Shown one piece after another: positions 26,984 to 35,243 of a DNA stretch of 64,000 bases. Every line of letters begins with the position of its first letter. Within the stretch, counting starts at the first letter, position 1. The stretch is from positions 1 through 64,000 of the forward strand of contig CAJIYM010000003.1 of NCBI GenBank assembly GCA_905181635.1. The letters run 5' to 3'. The notes beneath the pieces were generated by a model. That model was not told the origin of the DNA. It ran no database searches and saw only the letters and a list, made by a program, of their open reading frames with translations. The position numbers and the translations under genes were made by a program. The DNA is from an uncultured Flavobacteriales bacterium (GTDB lineage: Bacteria > Bacteroidota > Bacteroidia > Flavobacteriales > BACL11).

Positions 26984-27997
26984 ATGAAAAAATTATTTAC
27001 CCTTTTAATATGTTTACCACTATTCACTTTTGGTCAACAAACAATAAACGCAAGCATTAACCATGGAGGACTTGAAAGAGATTATACTTTATATATTCCT
27101 GCATCCTATTCTGCTGGAACTGTAGCTCCATTATTGTTTAATTTTCATGGGTACACTTCCAATGCTTGGCAACAAGCGTTTTACAGCAACTTTAATACTG
27201 TTGCTGATGATGAAGGATTTATTATTGTATACCCTGAAGGAATACTTGACAATACAGGAACCAGCCACTGGAATGTAGGTTGGGGAGGCAGTACGGTTGA
27301 TGATATTGGTTTTACGGAAGCACTTATGGATTCTATCTCTACAAAGTACAGCATAAACCAAGATAGAGTCTACAGTACAGGGATGTCAAATGGAGGGTTT
27401 ATGAGCTATCAATTAGCCTGCGAACTAAGTGATAGAATTGCAGCCATTGCTTCTGTAACAGGTAGTATGAATATAGGATGGTTCAATTCATGTAATCCAA
27501 ACCACCCAATGCCCATTATGGAAATACACGGAACAGCAGACGGAAATGTGCCTTACGCTACAATACCAAGTATTATGGATTTCTGGGCTAACTTTAACAA
27601 TTGTAACAGCTCTGCAATAGTAACTAATGTGCCAAATACAAGCACTACAGATGGATGCACTGCTGAACATCAAATTTGGGAAAATGGAAACAATGGATCT
27701 ACAGTTGAACATTATAAAATAATTGGTGGAGAACACAGTTGGCCAGGAGCTTTATTTCCAAATGGAGTAACCAATCAAGATATTGACGCTTCAGAAAAAA
27801 TTTGGGAATTCTTTTCAAAATACGATATTAACGGATTAATTAGTCCAACAAGCATTAGTAATATCACTAATGATAAATTACCTAATTTAATTAAAATTGT
27901 TGATGTTTTAGGAAAAGTAACAAGCCCTAAGCCCAATACTCCACTTTTTTATATTTATGAGGATGGAACGGTAGAACAAAAAATGAGTATTCAATAA
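26984..27997 (+). CDS. Secreted PHB-depolymerase/feruloyl-esterase-like alpha/beta hydrolase with compact T9SS tail
   Basis: A signal peptide (1-17, FTFGQ) precedes a LpqC-type esterase: 'PLLFNFHGYTSNA', nucleophile elbow 'GMSNGGFMS' near residue 132, acid in 'IHGTADGNVPY', His in 'GGEHSWPG'. The tail is IVDVLGKVTS ... YEDGTVEQKMSIQ. It is likely an extracellular ester hydrolase; the substrate is unknown. It abuts genes on both sides without spacing. Confidence 0.9.
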   Translation: MKKLFTLLICLPLFTFGQQTINASINHGGLERDYTLYIPASYSAGTVAPLLFNFHGYTSNAWQQAFYSNFNTVADDEGFIIVYPEGILDNTGTSHWNVGWGGSTVDDIGFTEALMDSISTKYSINQDRVYSTGMSNGGFMSYQLACELSDRIAAIASVTGSMNIGWFNSCNPNHPMPIMEIHGTADGNVPYATIPSIMDFWANFNNCNSSAIVTNVPNTSTTDGCTAEHQIWENGNNGSTVEHYKIIGGEHSWPGALFPNGVTNQDIDASEKIWEFFSKYDINGLISPTSISNITNDKLPNLIKIVDVLGKVTSPKPNTPLFYIYEDGTVEQKMSIQ

Positions 27998-28357
27998 ATG
28001 AAAATAGCTATTGTACTATATGATGGAGATTGTAATTTTTGCAATAAATGGGTAAGCTTTACAAACAGTAAACTACAAAATAATGAAATATCATTTATTC
28101 CTTTTAATTCAATTAAAGGTCAAGAAAAAATTGAGAAGTTTCAAATAAAAAATCAAAACTCAGTTGCTTACGTTCATGATGATATTGTTTTTTTCAAATC
28201 AAGAGCAATTTTAAAAATTTGTAAGCAATTAAAATTCCCATATAATTTACTTCACTTTTTAACTATTTTACCTGCTTTTCTGCTTGATTTTTGTTACGAT
28301 TTTATAGCAAAAAGAAGACTTAAATTAACCCCTAAAAAACAATGTTGTAATGGCTAA
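27998..28357 (+). CDS. DCC-family (DUF393) thiol-disulfide oxidoreductase-like protein
   Basis: The 119 residues begin 'MKIAIVLYDGDCNFCNKWV', the DCC signature with a thioredoxin-like CxxC (CNFC). The mid-region 'KSRAILKICKQL' matches the family. It is probably cytoplasmic or membrane-associated. It starts immediately after the esterase stop and overlaps the DUF2237 gene by 8 bp. Confidence 0.88.
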   Translation: MKIAIVLYDGDCNFCNKWVSFTNSKLQNNEISFIPFNSIKGQEKIEKFQIKNQNSVAYVHDDIVFFKSRAILKICKQLKFPYNLLHFLTILPAFLLDFCYDFIAKRRLKLTPKKQCCNG

Positions 28358-28709
28358 TAATGTATTTGGAGAACCTTTAATTACTTGCAGTAACGAACCT
28401 AAAACTGGATACTTTCGTGATGGTTGCTGCAATACTGACGAATCTGACTTAGGACTACACACTGTATGCGTCATTGCCAGTGAAAAATTTTTACAATTCT
28501 CATACCAAGTAGGAAATGATTTATCTACACCAATGCCACAGTTTGGTTTTTCTGGAATAAAGCCAGGTGATAAATGGTGCTTGTGTGCTTTGCGTTGGAA
28601 AGAAGCCTTACACAATAATTGTGCCCCAAAAGTTGTATTGGAAGCAACGCACGAAAAAACATTAGAAGTAGTCCAATTAAAAGATCTTATAAAACATGCT
28701 TTCAGATAA
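28350..28709 (+). CDS. DUF2237 family protein
   Basis: The 119 residues carry 'GYFRDGCCNTDESDLGLHTVC', 'TPMPQFGFSGIKPGDKWCLC' and 'APKVVLEATHEKTLE', all classic for DUF2237, a small bacterial family of unknown function rich in cysteines. It is inside an operon with DCC and ATP-grasp genes. A long antisense ORF here (28325-28615) is a shadow. Confidence 0.88.
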   Translation: MANNVFGEPLITCSNEPKTGYFRDGCCNTDESDLGLHTVCVIASEKFLQFSYQVGNDLSTPMPQFGFSGIKPGDKWCLCALRWKEALHNNCAPKVVLEATHEKTLEVVQLKDLIKHAFR

Positions 28710-29613
28710 ATCTATGTATGATGTTGTTATACTTACAGAACACCGCTTTGTAAATCCTAAAAAAACAGATTGGTATATTAATCAAGTAATTCTTGAAGAT
28801 AAAATACTAGAATCTGCACTTAAAAAAAAAGGATTACGTGTTACTAAAAGAGATTGGGCAGACAAAAACTTTGACTGGAAAACCACCAAATACGCTATTT
28901 TTCGAACCACATGGGACTATTTTGAACGTTTTAATGAGTTTTTTATTTGGTTAGAAATAACAAAAAATAAAACTACTTTTATAAATTCTGAGGATGCAAT
29001 TAATTGGAATATTGACAAACACTATTTACAAGATTTAGCAAAAAAAGATATCAATATTGCTCCAACTCTATTTGTAGAAAAAGGAGATAATGTAACTTTA
29101 AAACAACTCTTTGAAAAAACTAACTGGGAGGAAGTTGTAATAAAGCCAGCTATTTCAGGAGCAGCAAGACATACCTATCGAGCTAATATTAATAATTATC
29201 AAGAAGTGCAAAACATTTTTAATGAATTAATAAAAGTAGAATGTATGCTCTTCCAAAAATTTTTAAAAAATATTACCCTCCTTGGAGAAATTTCTTTAAT
29301 AATGATTGGAGGTAAATACACTCATGCAGTTAAAAAAACATCAAAAAAAGGTGATTTTAGAGTACAAGATGATCATGGGGGAAAAGTAGAAAAATATAAA
29401 CCCACCGAAGCTGAAATTACATTTGCAGAAAACTGTCTAGAAGCTAGCCCTTTTAAACCCATATATGCTAGAGTAGATATAGTTTATGACAATAATAACA
29501 TTATCTCTTTAAGTGAATTAGAGCTTATTGAACCTGAATTATGGTTTAGGAATAATCCTATAAGTGCAAATCTTTTGGCTGAAGAGATCTTTAATCTAAT
29601 ATCTTCCAAATAG
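28696..29613 (+). CDS. ATP-grasp protein (RimK/glutathione-synthetase-like)
   Basis: It has about 300 residues. The ATP-grasp core shows 'EEVVIKPAISGAARHTYR' (P-loop-like lysine strand), 'MLFQKFLKNITLLGEISLIMIGG' and 'ELELIEPELWFRNNPIS' (metal ligands E...E...N). It ligates an acid to an amine or thiol; the substrates are unknown. The ATG at 28696 overlaps DUF2237 by 14 bp, and the ATG at 28714 is an alternative. Being coupled with DUF2237 and DCC suggests a common small-molecule task, which is unproven. Confidence 0.85.
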   Translation: MLSDKSMYDVVILTEHRFVNPKKTDWYINQVILEDKILESALKKKGLRVTKRDWADKNFDWKTTKYAIFRTTWDYFERFNEFFIWLEITKNKTTFINSEDAINWNIDKHYLQDLAKKDINIAPTLFVEKGDNVTLKQLFEKTNWEEVVIKPAISGAARHTYRANINNYQEVQNIFNELIKVECMLFQKFLKNITLLGEISLIMIGGKYTHAVKKTSKKGDFRVQDDHGGKVEKYKPTEAEITFAENCLEASPFKPIYARVDIVYDNNNIISLSELELIEPELWFRNNPISANLLAEEIFNLISSK

Positions 29614-29746
29614 TACCTAGAACTCCTGCTACAGCAATTAATGATTTAAAAAAAGAGGACCAAAACTTTAGTCCTCTTATTTTTTGATTTAAAGCTATCA
29701 ATAATGAAATACAAATTGTTATAGCACTAAAGCTATATAAATTCAT
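29591..29746 (-). CDS. Small hydrophobic protein downstream of yceI (51 aa), putative
   Basis: An ATG overlaps the stop of the YceI gene as TAATG. It opens a 51-codon frame, 'MNLYSFSAITICISLLIALN' and onwards, with a membrane helix and a basic middle, ending 23 bp inside the ATP-grasp gene on the other strand. It is too short for the ORF track. The terminator of the plus-strand operon lies inside it. The coupling with yceI supports it; the peptide matches nothing I know. Confidence 0.4.
   Translation of the reverse strand: MNLYSFSAITICISLLIALNQKIRGLKFWSSFFKSLIAVAGVLGTIWKILD
29653..29685 (+). terminator. Terminator of the M14-to-ATP-grasp operon
   Basis: AAGAGGAC/GTCCTCTT is an 8-bp stem with a 10-nt loop followed by TATTTTTT. 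Confidence 0.8.
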
Positions 29747-30336
29747 TATTTAACTGATAGTAAGAAAACATCTAAAACAATTTCATCTAAAATAAGTTTA
29801 TCACCTAGATTTTCAAAAAAGTTTCCTGAGTTATATTTAATATCCCACTTAGTTCTATCAATTTTAATATTAGCAGTTGCTGTAAAATTAAGACCGTTTA
29901 ATATTACAACTGCAGGGAAATTTATTGAATGAGTAATTCCTTTAATAGTTAAGTCAGCTGTAATATAATAATCATTACCATCTCTTTTTTTAGCACTTGT
30001 AATTATAACTGATGCAGAAGGAAATTCCGCTACATTAAAAAAATCTTCATTCTTTAAATGTCCATCCAACTTTTTATTATAAGCCTCAGACATATCTGTG
30101 GTTGCTAATGATTGCATATCAATACTAAACTGACCACCAACTAGGGTTCCGTGATCAATATTTAAAGCACCCTTAAGAATATTTACCGTACCTTCATGGT
30201 TAGATGAAATTTTAGAACCAATCCAATTTATAGTTGAATTCTTAGTATTTACACTAACATTATCAATATGTGGATTAGTTGCAAAACTAAAAGTTGTCGC
30301 TATTGCTAGAGCAATTGTAAAAAGTATTTTTTTCAT
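29746..30336 (-). CDS. YceI-family periplasmic lipid-binding-like protein
   Basis: It starts at ATG 30336 (MKKILFTIALAIATTFSFA, a clean signal peptide) rather than the track's 30363. The mature part has the YceI lipocalin-like features 'NSTINWIGSKISSNHEGTVN' and 'TADLTIKGITHSINFP' and 'IKIDRTKWDIKYNSG'. YceI proteins bind isoprenoid-type ligands in the periplasm. It is divergent from the GNAT gene. Confidence 0.9.
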   Translation of the reverse strand: MKKILFTIALAIATTFSFATNPHIDNVSVNTKNSTINWIGSKISSNHEGTVNILKGALNIDHGTLVGGQFSIDMQSLATTDMSEAYNKKLDGHLKNEDFFNVAEFPSASVIITSAKKRDGNDYYITADLTIKGITHSINFPAVVILNGLNFTATANIKIDRTKWDIKYNSGNFFENLGDKLILDEIVLDVFLLSVK

Positions 30337-30395
30337 GTTTTTATTATTTAATTTATTGATCAAAAATACATATTTTTACCTCATAAAACACAATT

Positions 30396-30821
30396 ATGGT
30401 TGAGATTAAAAAATTTCGTTTTAAAGATGAAAATCTAATGAAAAAAGCACATAAAATAAGACATGAAGTCTTTGTTATTGGACAAAATTGTCCAGAAGAA
30501 TTAGAGTGGGAATTTGAAGAGGAATCTACTCACTTTCTGTTAATAGAAGACAATATACCTATAGCAACTGCAAGACATAGAAAAACAAATAATGGCTTTA
30601 AGCTCGAACGCTTTGCAGTACTTTCACAAGCTAGAGGGAAAGGGATTGGCATGCTAATCTTAAAAGCAATTTTGGAAGATATAAAAGAGAGTAAATCATT
30701 AAAATACATGCATGCACAAGAGCAAGTTACAACTTTTTATGAAAAAGTTGGTTTTAAAAAATCAGGTGATCTTTTTGAAGAAGCTGGAATTATGCACTAT
30801 AAAATGGAATATAAAGATTAA
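30396..30821 (+). CDS. GNAT family N-acetyltransferase
   Basis: The 141 residues include 'ERFAVLSQARGKGIGMLIL', with the acetyl-CoA binding Q/RxxGxG loop (RGKGIG), and the C-terminal 'TFYEKVGFKKSGDLFEEAGI'. The N-terminal 'KIRHEVFVIGQNCPEELEWE' resembles the ElaA/YjdJ-type GNAT. The acceptor substrate is unknown. The stop overlaps the end of ilvE by 4 bp in convergent orientation. Confidence 0.88.
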   Translation: MVEIKKFRFKDENLMKKAHKIRHEVFVIGQNCPEELEWEFEEESTHFLLIEDNIPIATARHRKTNNGFKLERFAVLSQARGKGIGMLILKAILEDIKESKSLKYMHAQEQVTTFYEKVGFKKSGDLFEEAGIMHYKMEYKD

Positions 30822-31867
30822 TATGTTACTTTAGAAGTCCAATTGTAAGTATCAACAATACTACCTTTTTGGATTGCTTGTAGTTGCTGCTTTAATTTCA
30901 AAGCAAAAGAATCAGCCTTCTCTTTAATAACCATCCTATCATCACGAAAAGTAATTGAATTGATTGGATTAACTGCTACAGCAGTTCCAGTACCAAACAC
31001 TTCATTAAGTATTCCACTATTAAAAGCTTCAATCACTTCTGTAATAAGAATTCTTCTTTCTTCAACCTTAATTCCATTATCTTTTGCTAAAGTAATAATA
31101 CTATTTCTAGTAATACCTCCTAAAATACTATCTGATAGTGCAGGTGTAACTAAAACATCTCCTATTCTAAACCAAATATTCATGGTTCCTGATTCCTCAA
31201 TATATTTATGTTCTTTCGCATCAGTCCATATTAATTGCTGAAAACCTTTTGCATTTGCTTGTTTTGTAGGGTAAAATGAAGCTGCATAATTTCCTGCTGC
31301 TTTTGCATATCCAACACCTCCCTGTGGAGCTCTAGTATAATGCTCCTCAATTACTACATTCATTTCCCCTGCATAATAATTTATTGTTGGAGAAGTAATA
31401 ATAATAAATGTATACTCTTCTGAAGCGGAAGCTTTCACACACTCACTTGATGCGAAAATAAAAGGACGAATATATAATGAATAACCTTGATCTGCTTTAC
31501 ACCATTCGCTATCTATTTTTAATAAACTATCTAAACCATTCATAAAGACACTCTCATCAATTAAGGGTATAGACAAGCGAACAGCTGATTGATTTAATCG
31601 TTTAAAATTTTCATCTTTTCTAAAGAGCAGTAATTCATTTAAATCATTTTTAAAAGCTTTCATACCTTCAAAAACTGATTGACCATAATGCAAAACCTGT
31701 GATCCTGGAGCCATTGGAATAGGACCATAAGGTAAAATTTCAGCCGCACCCCAGTGACCATCTTTATAATTACAAATAAGCATATGATCAGAGAAAACTG
31801 TACCAAAAGGTAAGTTTGAAAAATCAATTTTATTTAGCTTTGACTTGGTTGTTTTTGTAACTTTCAT
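30818..31867 (-). CDS. ilvE: Branched-chain-amino-acid aminotransferase
   Basis: The 349 residues match the class IV, long (eukaryote-like) BCAT. 'LHYGQSVFEGMKAF' and 'LYIRPFIFASSECV' are present, the PLP lysine lies in 'GVGYAKAAGNYAASF' near residue 190, and 'YIEESGTMNIWF' and 'FGTGTAVAVNPI' follow. It interconverts Leu/Ile/Val and their 2-oxoacids, which fits the branched-chain E1 gene 3.4 kb away. It is cytoplasmic. Confidence 0.95.
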   Translation of the reverse strand: MKVTKTTKSKLNKIDFSNLPFGTVFSDHMLICNYKDGHWGAAEILPYGPIPMAPGSQVLHYGQSVFEGMKAFKNDLNELLLFRKDENFKRLNQSAVRLSIPLIDESVFMNGLDSLLKIDSEWCKADQGYSLYIRPFIFASSECVKASASEEYTFIIITSPTINYYAGEMNVVIEEHYTRAPQGGVGYAKAAGNYAASFYPTKQANAKGFQQLIWTDAKEHKYIEESGTMNIWFRIGDVLVTPALSDSILGGITRNSIITLAKDNGIKVEERRILITEVIEAFNSGILNEVFGTGTAVAVNPINSITFRDDRMVIKEKADSFALKLKQQLQAIQKGSIVDTYNWTSKVTY

Positions 31868-31910
31868 GAGCGATAATTACTTATATTAAAAGTTTTGCAA
31901 AATTAAATAA

Positions 31911-31935
31911 AAAAGAGGAGATATTCTCCTCTTTT
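31911..31935 (-). terminator. Strong terminator after the 31963-33421 gene
   Basis: AAAAGAGGAGA/TCTCCTCTTTT is an 11-bp perfect stem with a 3-nt loop. It is usable in both directions and lies between the secreted gene and ilvE. Confidence 0.85.
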
Positions 31936-31962
31936 AAAATCTAAAAAACTATTTAAAAAAAC

Positions 31963-33421
31963 TTACTTAACCACAAGTAATTTTTTAGTTGCAATTGTCA
32001 ACCCATTTTTATCAGTAATATTCACAAAGTACTGCCCACTTTGTAAATCAAATTTCTTAACTATCATGTGATTTCCAGATGAAAGATTCAACTTCTCAGA
32101 AGATACTTTAACACCTAAAATATTATAAATGCTAATCTCAATATCCTTCTTTTTAGTCAGACTTAGTGGTAATGTAAAGTTAGTATTTGCAGGGTTAGGA
32201 TAAATATTATGTATATTCAAGACACCAAAATCCTCATAATCAGTAGTGTTATATGTAACTTCAATTTGAACCGTCTCATCATAATAAAAGAAATTATCAG
32301 AAGTTCGGAATACTACTATATATGGATTAACACGAACTTGACTTATATCTGGTGTCCAAGAAAAAGTACCCTCTATTTCATTTCCATTGCCTGTTGAAAT
32401 ATAGCTAAAAGTAGATGCAGCAGAAGGTAAACCAAATGACTCACCAAATGAACCCATACTTACTACATCATTTATATCAGCATCTGAAGCTAATAGATGA
32501 ACTTGATAATTTTGTCCAGGTGCAATTTTAACATAAGGATATCCTAAATTATTTGTTGGCAAAGTTTGCATATTAGAAATCTGTGGAGTAGAGTTATTAG
32601 TATCTAATACAACAACAAACTGCATATCTCTATTTATTGCACCTATCAACATACCATTTCTATATTCTCGTATTGTTATTGATGCTACAAAATTACCTAC
32701 CATTTTAGGACTCCCAAGTTATTTCTCCTGTCGAAGAGTTTATAGAGAAAGGAGCTGCTGAATTTGAGTACAATACAGTATCAGATAGAAATTGATATCC
32801 CAATACAGAATCTGGAATAGGAGGATTACTAGAAGAAGATAAAGGAACTGTTAAACCCCACACTAATGAATCTCCATCTAAATCAAATGGTAATGGATTA
32901 TATTGCCATATACTATTAGTAGGAAGATAAATAACTGGTGGCGCTAAAAAAGTTGGAGATGAATTAGGGGACAGATTATTAACATTCACATACGCTAACA
33001 GCGTCATACTTTCAGATCCGGGCTGAGTCATATTAATAATTGCTTGATTCCTGCAACAATTATTCCATTTAACTATATAACTTCCATTAGCTGGAAAAGT
33101 AATTGAATCTGTAAAATGATATATCTCAACTCCATATACAGAAGTCATTGTTGATACCGTTCCAGAAGTTCCAAGTGATAAAGTAGAAGTGGAAATTAGA
33201 TTATAATTACCCATAATATCTAATGACCATATCTCAATGTTCTGAGAAACACTAACATCAATACCCAGTGTATCACGATATAGGTCTAGCTCTAATGAGT
33301 AGAGTGATCCTGATGTATCAGAACTTATGTAAGTTGTGGTTAATTGACCTCCCATTAAATGAGTGGCATAAGCAGAAACTGATATTAAAATTCCTAAACA
33401 AAGTGTTAAAATATTTTTCAT
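31963..33421 (-). CDS. Secreted beta-domain protein with canonical T9SS tail, split by one frameshift
   Basis: The track shows two ORFs (32705-33421 and 31963-32703) that are one gene. A signal peptide (1-20, VSAYA) and 'THLMGGQLTTTYISSDTSG' start the first; it ends STGEITWES-stop. The second begins 'MVGNFVASITIREYRNG', the direct continuation (GEITW-SPK-MVGNF) if one G of TGGGAGT is removed. The rest is PKD/cadherin-like beta structure and a full type A tail (YPNPANTNFTLP ... YNILGVKV ... SGQYFVNI). Total length is 3n+1, consistent with a single inserted base. It is either a pseudogene or a sequence error. Confidence 0.82.
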
Positions 33422-33579
33422 AAGTTTAAATCTAAAATTATTAATTATTTTAAAACAAATATATATTAAAAAAATAATAAAATCAATTTAATAAATAACT
33501 TGGTATAATTATCTTATGTACTCAAGGAATGAATTTATTATTTAATAAAATTAAATTTGCGAACATTAAAAAATCATAA

Positions 33580-34248
33580 ATGAACAATAAAATTGTAATT
33601 ACTAATGATGGATCTCATTCCATTTTTAACCCTGAAATAAATGAAACATATCATTCCAAGCATGGAGCAATTGTTGAAGCCGAGTATGTATTTATTAAAA
33701 ATGGACTTTTAGCAGAAAACAAAAAGAAATTTAATATACTTGAAGTAGGTTTTGGTACAGGATTAAATGCCTTACTTACATTACAAAAATCACAACAAAA
33801 AGAAATTGACATTAATTATCATGGAATTGAATTATATCCTGTTCTAGAAAAAAGTTATAGTCAGCTTAATTTTACTGAATTGATTGGAGAAGAAAAATCT
33901 AAACTATTACAACTTCATGAATGTAAATGGGAGGAGGAACAAGTATTAAATAATTTTTTTAAATTAACAAAAAATAAAATTTCTTTAGAAAATTATACAA
34001 CCAAAACTAAATTTGATATTATTTATTTTGATGCATTTTCTCCGGAAAAACAACCTAAACTATGGACAGCGGAAATCTTTAAAAATATGTATAATTTATT
34101 AAATAAAGATGGGTTTTTAGTAACCTACTGCGCAAAAGGTATTGTAAAACGTACTATGAAAGCGGTTGGATTTGAAATTATAGTTTTAGACGGACCACCA
34201 GGAAAAAGACAAATGACAAGGGCAAATAAGACTACTTCTCAAAAATAG
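33580..34248 (+). CDS. mnmD: tRNA 5-(aminomethyl)-2-thiouridine methyltransferase MnmD
   Basis: It has 222 residues. 'TYHSKHGAIVEAEYVFI' and the SAM-binding 'ILEVGFGTGLNALL', then 'DIIYFDAFSPEKQPKLWTAE' and 'LVTYCAKGIVKRTMKAVGF', are diagnostic of the methyltransferase half of MnmC, found alone (MnmD) in many bacteria. It completes mnm5s2U at tRNA wobble position 34. It converges on the DUF6095 gene with a 17-bp overlap. Confidence 0.93.
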   Translation: MNNKIVITNDGSHSIFNPEINETYHSKHGAIVEAEYVFIKNGLLAENKKKFNILEVGFGTGLNALLTLQKSQQKEIDINYHGIELYPVLEKSYSQLNFTELIGEEKSKLLQLHECKWEEEQVLNNFFKLTKNKISLENYTTKTKFDIIYFDAFSPEKQPKLWTAEIFKNMYNLLNKDGFLVTYCAKGIVKRTMKAVGFEIIVLDGPPGKRQMTRANKTTSQK

Positions 34249-34444
34249 CATCCAGAATCAATTTAAACCCTTTGTAAGCAAAAAAGAAAATAGCTGGAAT
34301 TAAAATAAGTCCTATTATTAAAACAGTGTAGCTTCCGTGACGCATGTTGTTAAAACCAGCATATAAAGTGACAGACGATATAATTATCAAGATCGAAAAT
34401 CCAGAAAGCCACATTACCCCTTCTATTACTTTTTCTTTAACCAT
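34232..34444 (-). CDS. DUF6095 membrane protein
   Basis: The start is taken at ATG 34444 (MVKEKVIEGVMWLSGF), giving 70 residues with two membrane helices and the loop 'NNMRHGSYTVLI' typical of DUF6095. The longer frame of the track (from 34477) would run well into murQ. With this start it overlaps the end of murQ by 8 bp, as expected for a coupled operon. The function is unknown. Confidence 0.82.
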   Translation of the reverse strand: MVKEKVIEGVMWLSGFSILIIISSVTLYAGFNNMRHGSYTVLIIGLILIPAIFFFAYKGFKLILDAIFEK

Positions 34445-35243
34445 TGTAATTATCCAAAGCATTTCTAACTGAGCCAAATTGATTTAATAAATTATTAGCT
34501 GTTTCATAGTCAACTGATATCTCATGCATTAGCATTTTAGTTCCTCTATCCAATAATTTGTTATTAGAAAGGTGCATGTTCACCATTTTATTTCCTTTTA
34601 TTTTGCCTAGTTTTATCATCAAAGAAGTAGATATCATGTTCAAGACCAATTTCTGTGCAGTTCCTGATTTCATCCTTGTACTACCAGTAACAAATTCAGG
34701 ACCAACTACTATTTCAATAGGAAAATCAGCAATGTCTGATAAAGGAGCATTAGCATTACAAACTATACAACCTGTAGTTATATTCTCTTGTTGGCATTTT
34801 TTTAGTGCTCCGATGACATAAGGAGTAGTTCCTGAAGCGGCAATACCAATTATCACATCGTTCTTATTTATCTTATGAGATTTCAAATCCTTCCAACCTA
34901 AATCTGGATTATCTTCAGCAAATTCTACTGCTTTACGCATAGCTTTATCCCCGCCAGCCATTATTCCAATTACCAATCCATGTTCTACACCAAAAGTAGG
35001 AGGACATTCTGAAGCATCAATAACTCCTAACCTACCAGATGTACCAGCTCCTAAATAAAACAAGCGTCCACCTATTTTCATTTTAGGAACGATTGCATTA
35101 ATTAACTGTTCAATTTGAGGTATTTGATTTTCTACTGAAAGTGCTACCGTTTTATCTTCCCTATTAATGTTTATAAGCAAATCAACTGTGCTCATTTTAT
35201 CTAAACCATCATAATTTGAATCAGATTCAGTAGTTTTTTTCAT
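34437..35243 (-). CDS. murQ: N-acetylmuramic acid 6-phosphate etherase
   Basis: The 268 residues carry SIS-domain motifs 'YLGAGTSGRLGVIDASECPP' and 'GIAASGTTPYVIGAL', and 'VTGSTRMKSGTAQKL', all typical of MurQ. It cleaves the lactyl ether of MurNAc-6-P to give GlcNAc-6-P in cell-wall recycling. It starts directly after the E1 stop (TAA then ATG). The operon order is E1, murQ, DUF6095. Confidence 0.95.
   Translation of the reverse strand: MKKTTESDSNYDGLDKMSTVDLLININREDKTVALSVENQIPQIEQLINAIVPKMKIGGRLFYLGAGTSGRLGVIDASECPPTFGVEHGLVIGIMAGGDKAMRKAVEFAEDNPDLGWKDLKSHKINKNDVIIGIAASGTTPYVIGALKKCQQENITTGCIVCNANAPLSDIADFPIEIVVGPEFVTGSTRMKSGTAQKLVLNMISTSLMIKLGKIKGNKMVNMHLSNNKLLDRGTKMLMHEISVDYETANNLLNQFGSVRNALDNYNG

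Noticed and set aside
28325-28615. 96-residue antisense ORF
   Set aside because: Shadow of the DUF2237 gene; the plus-strand frame has all family motifs.
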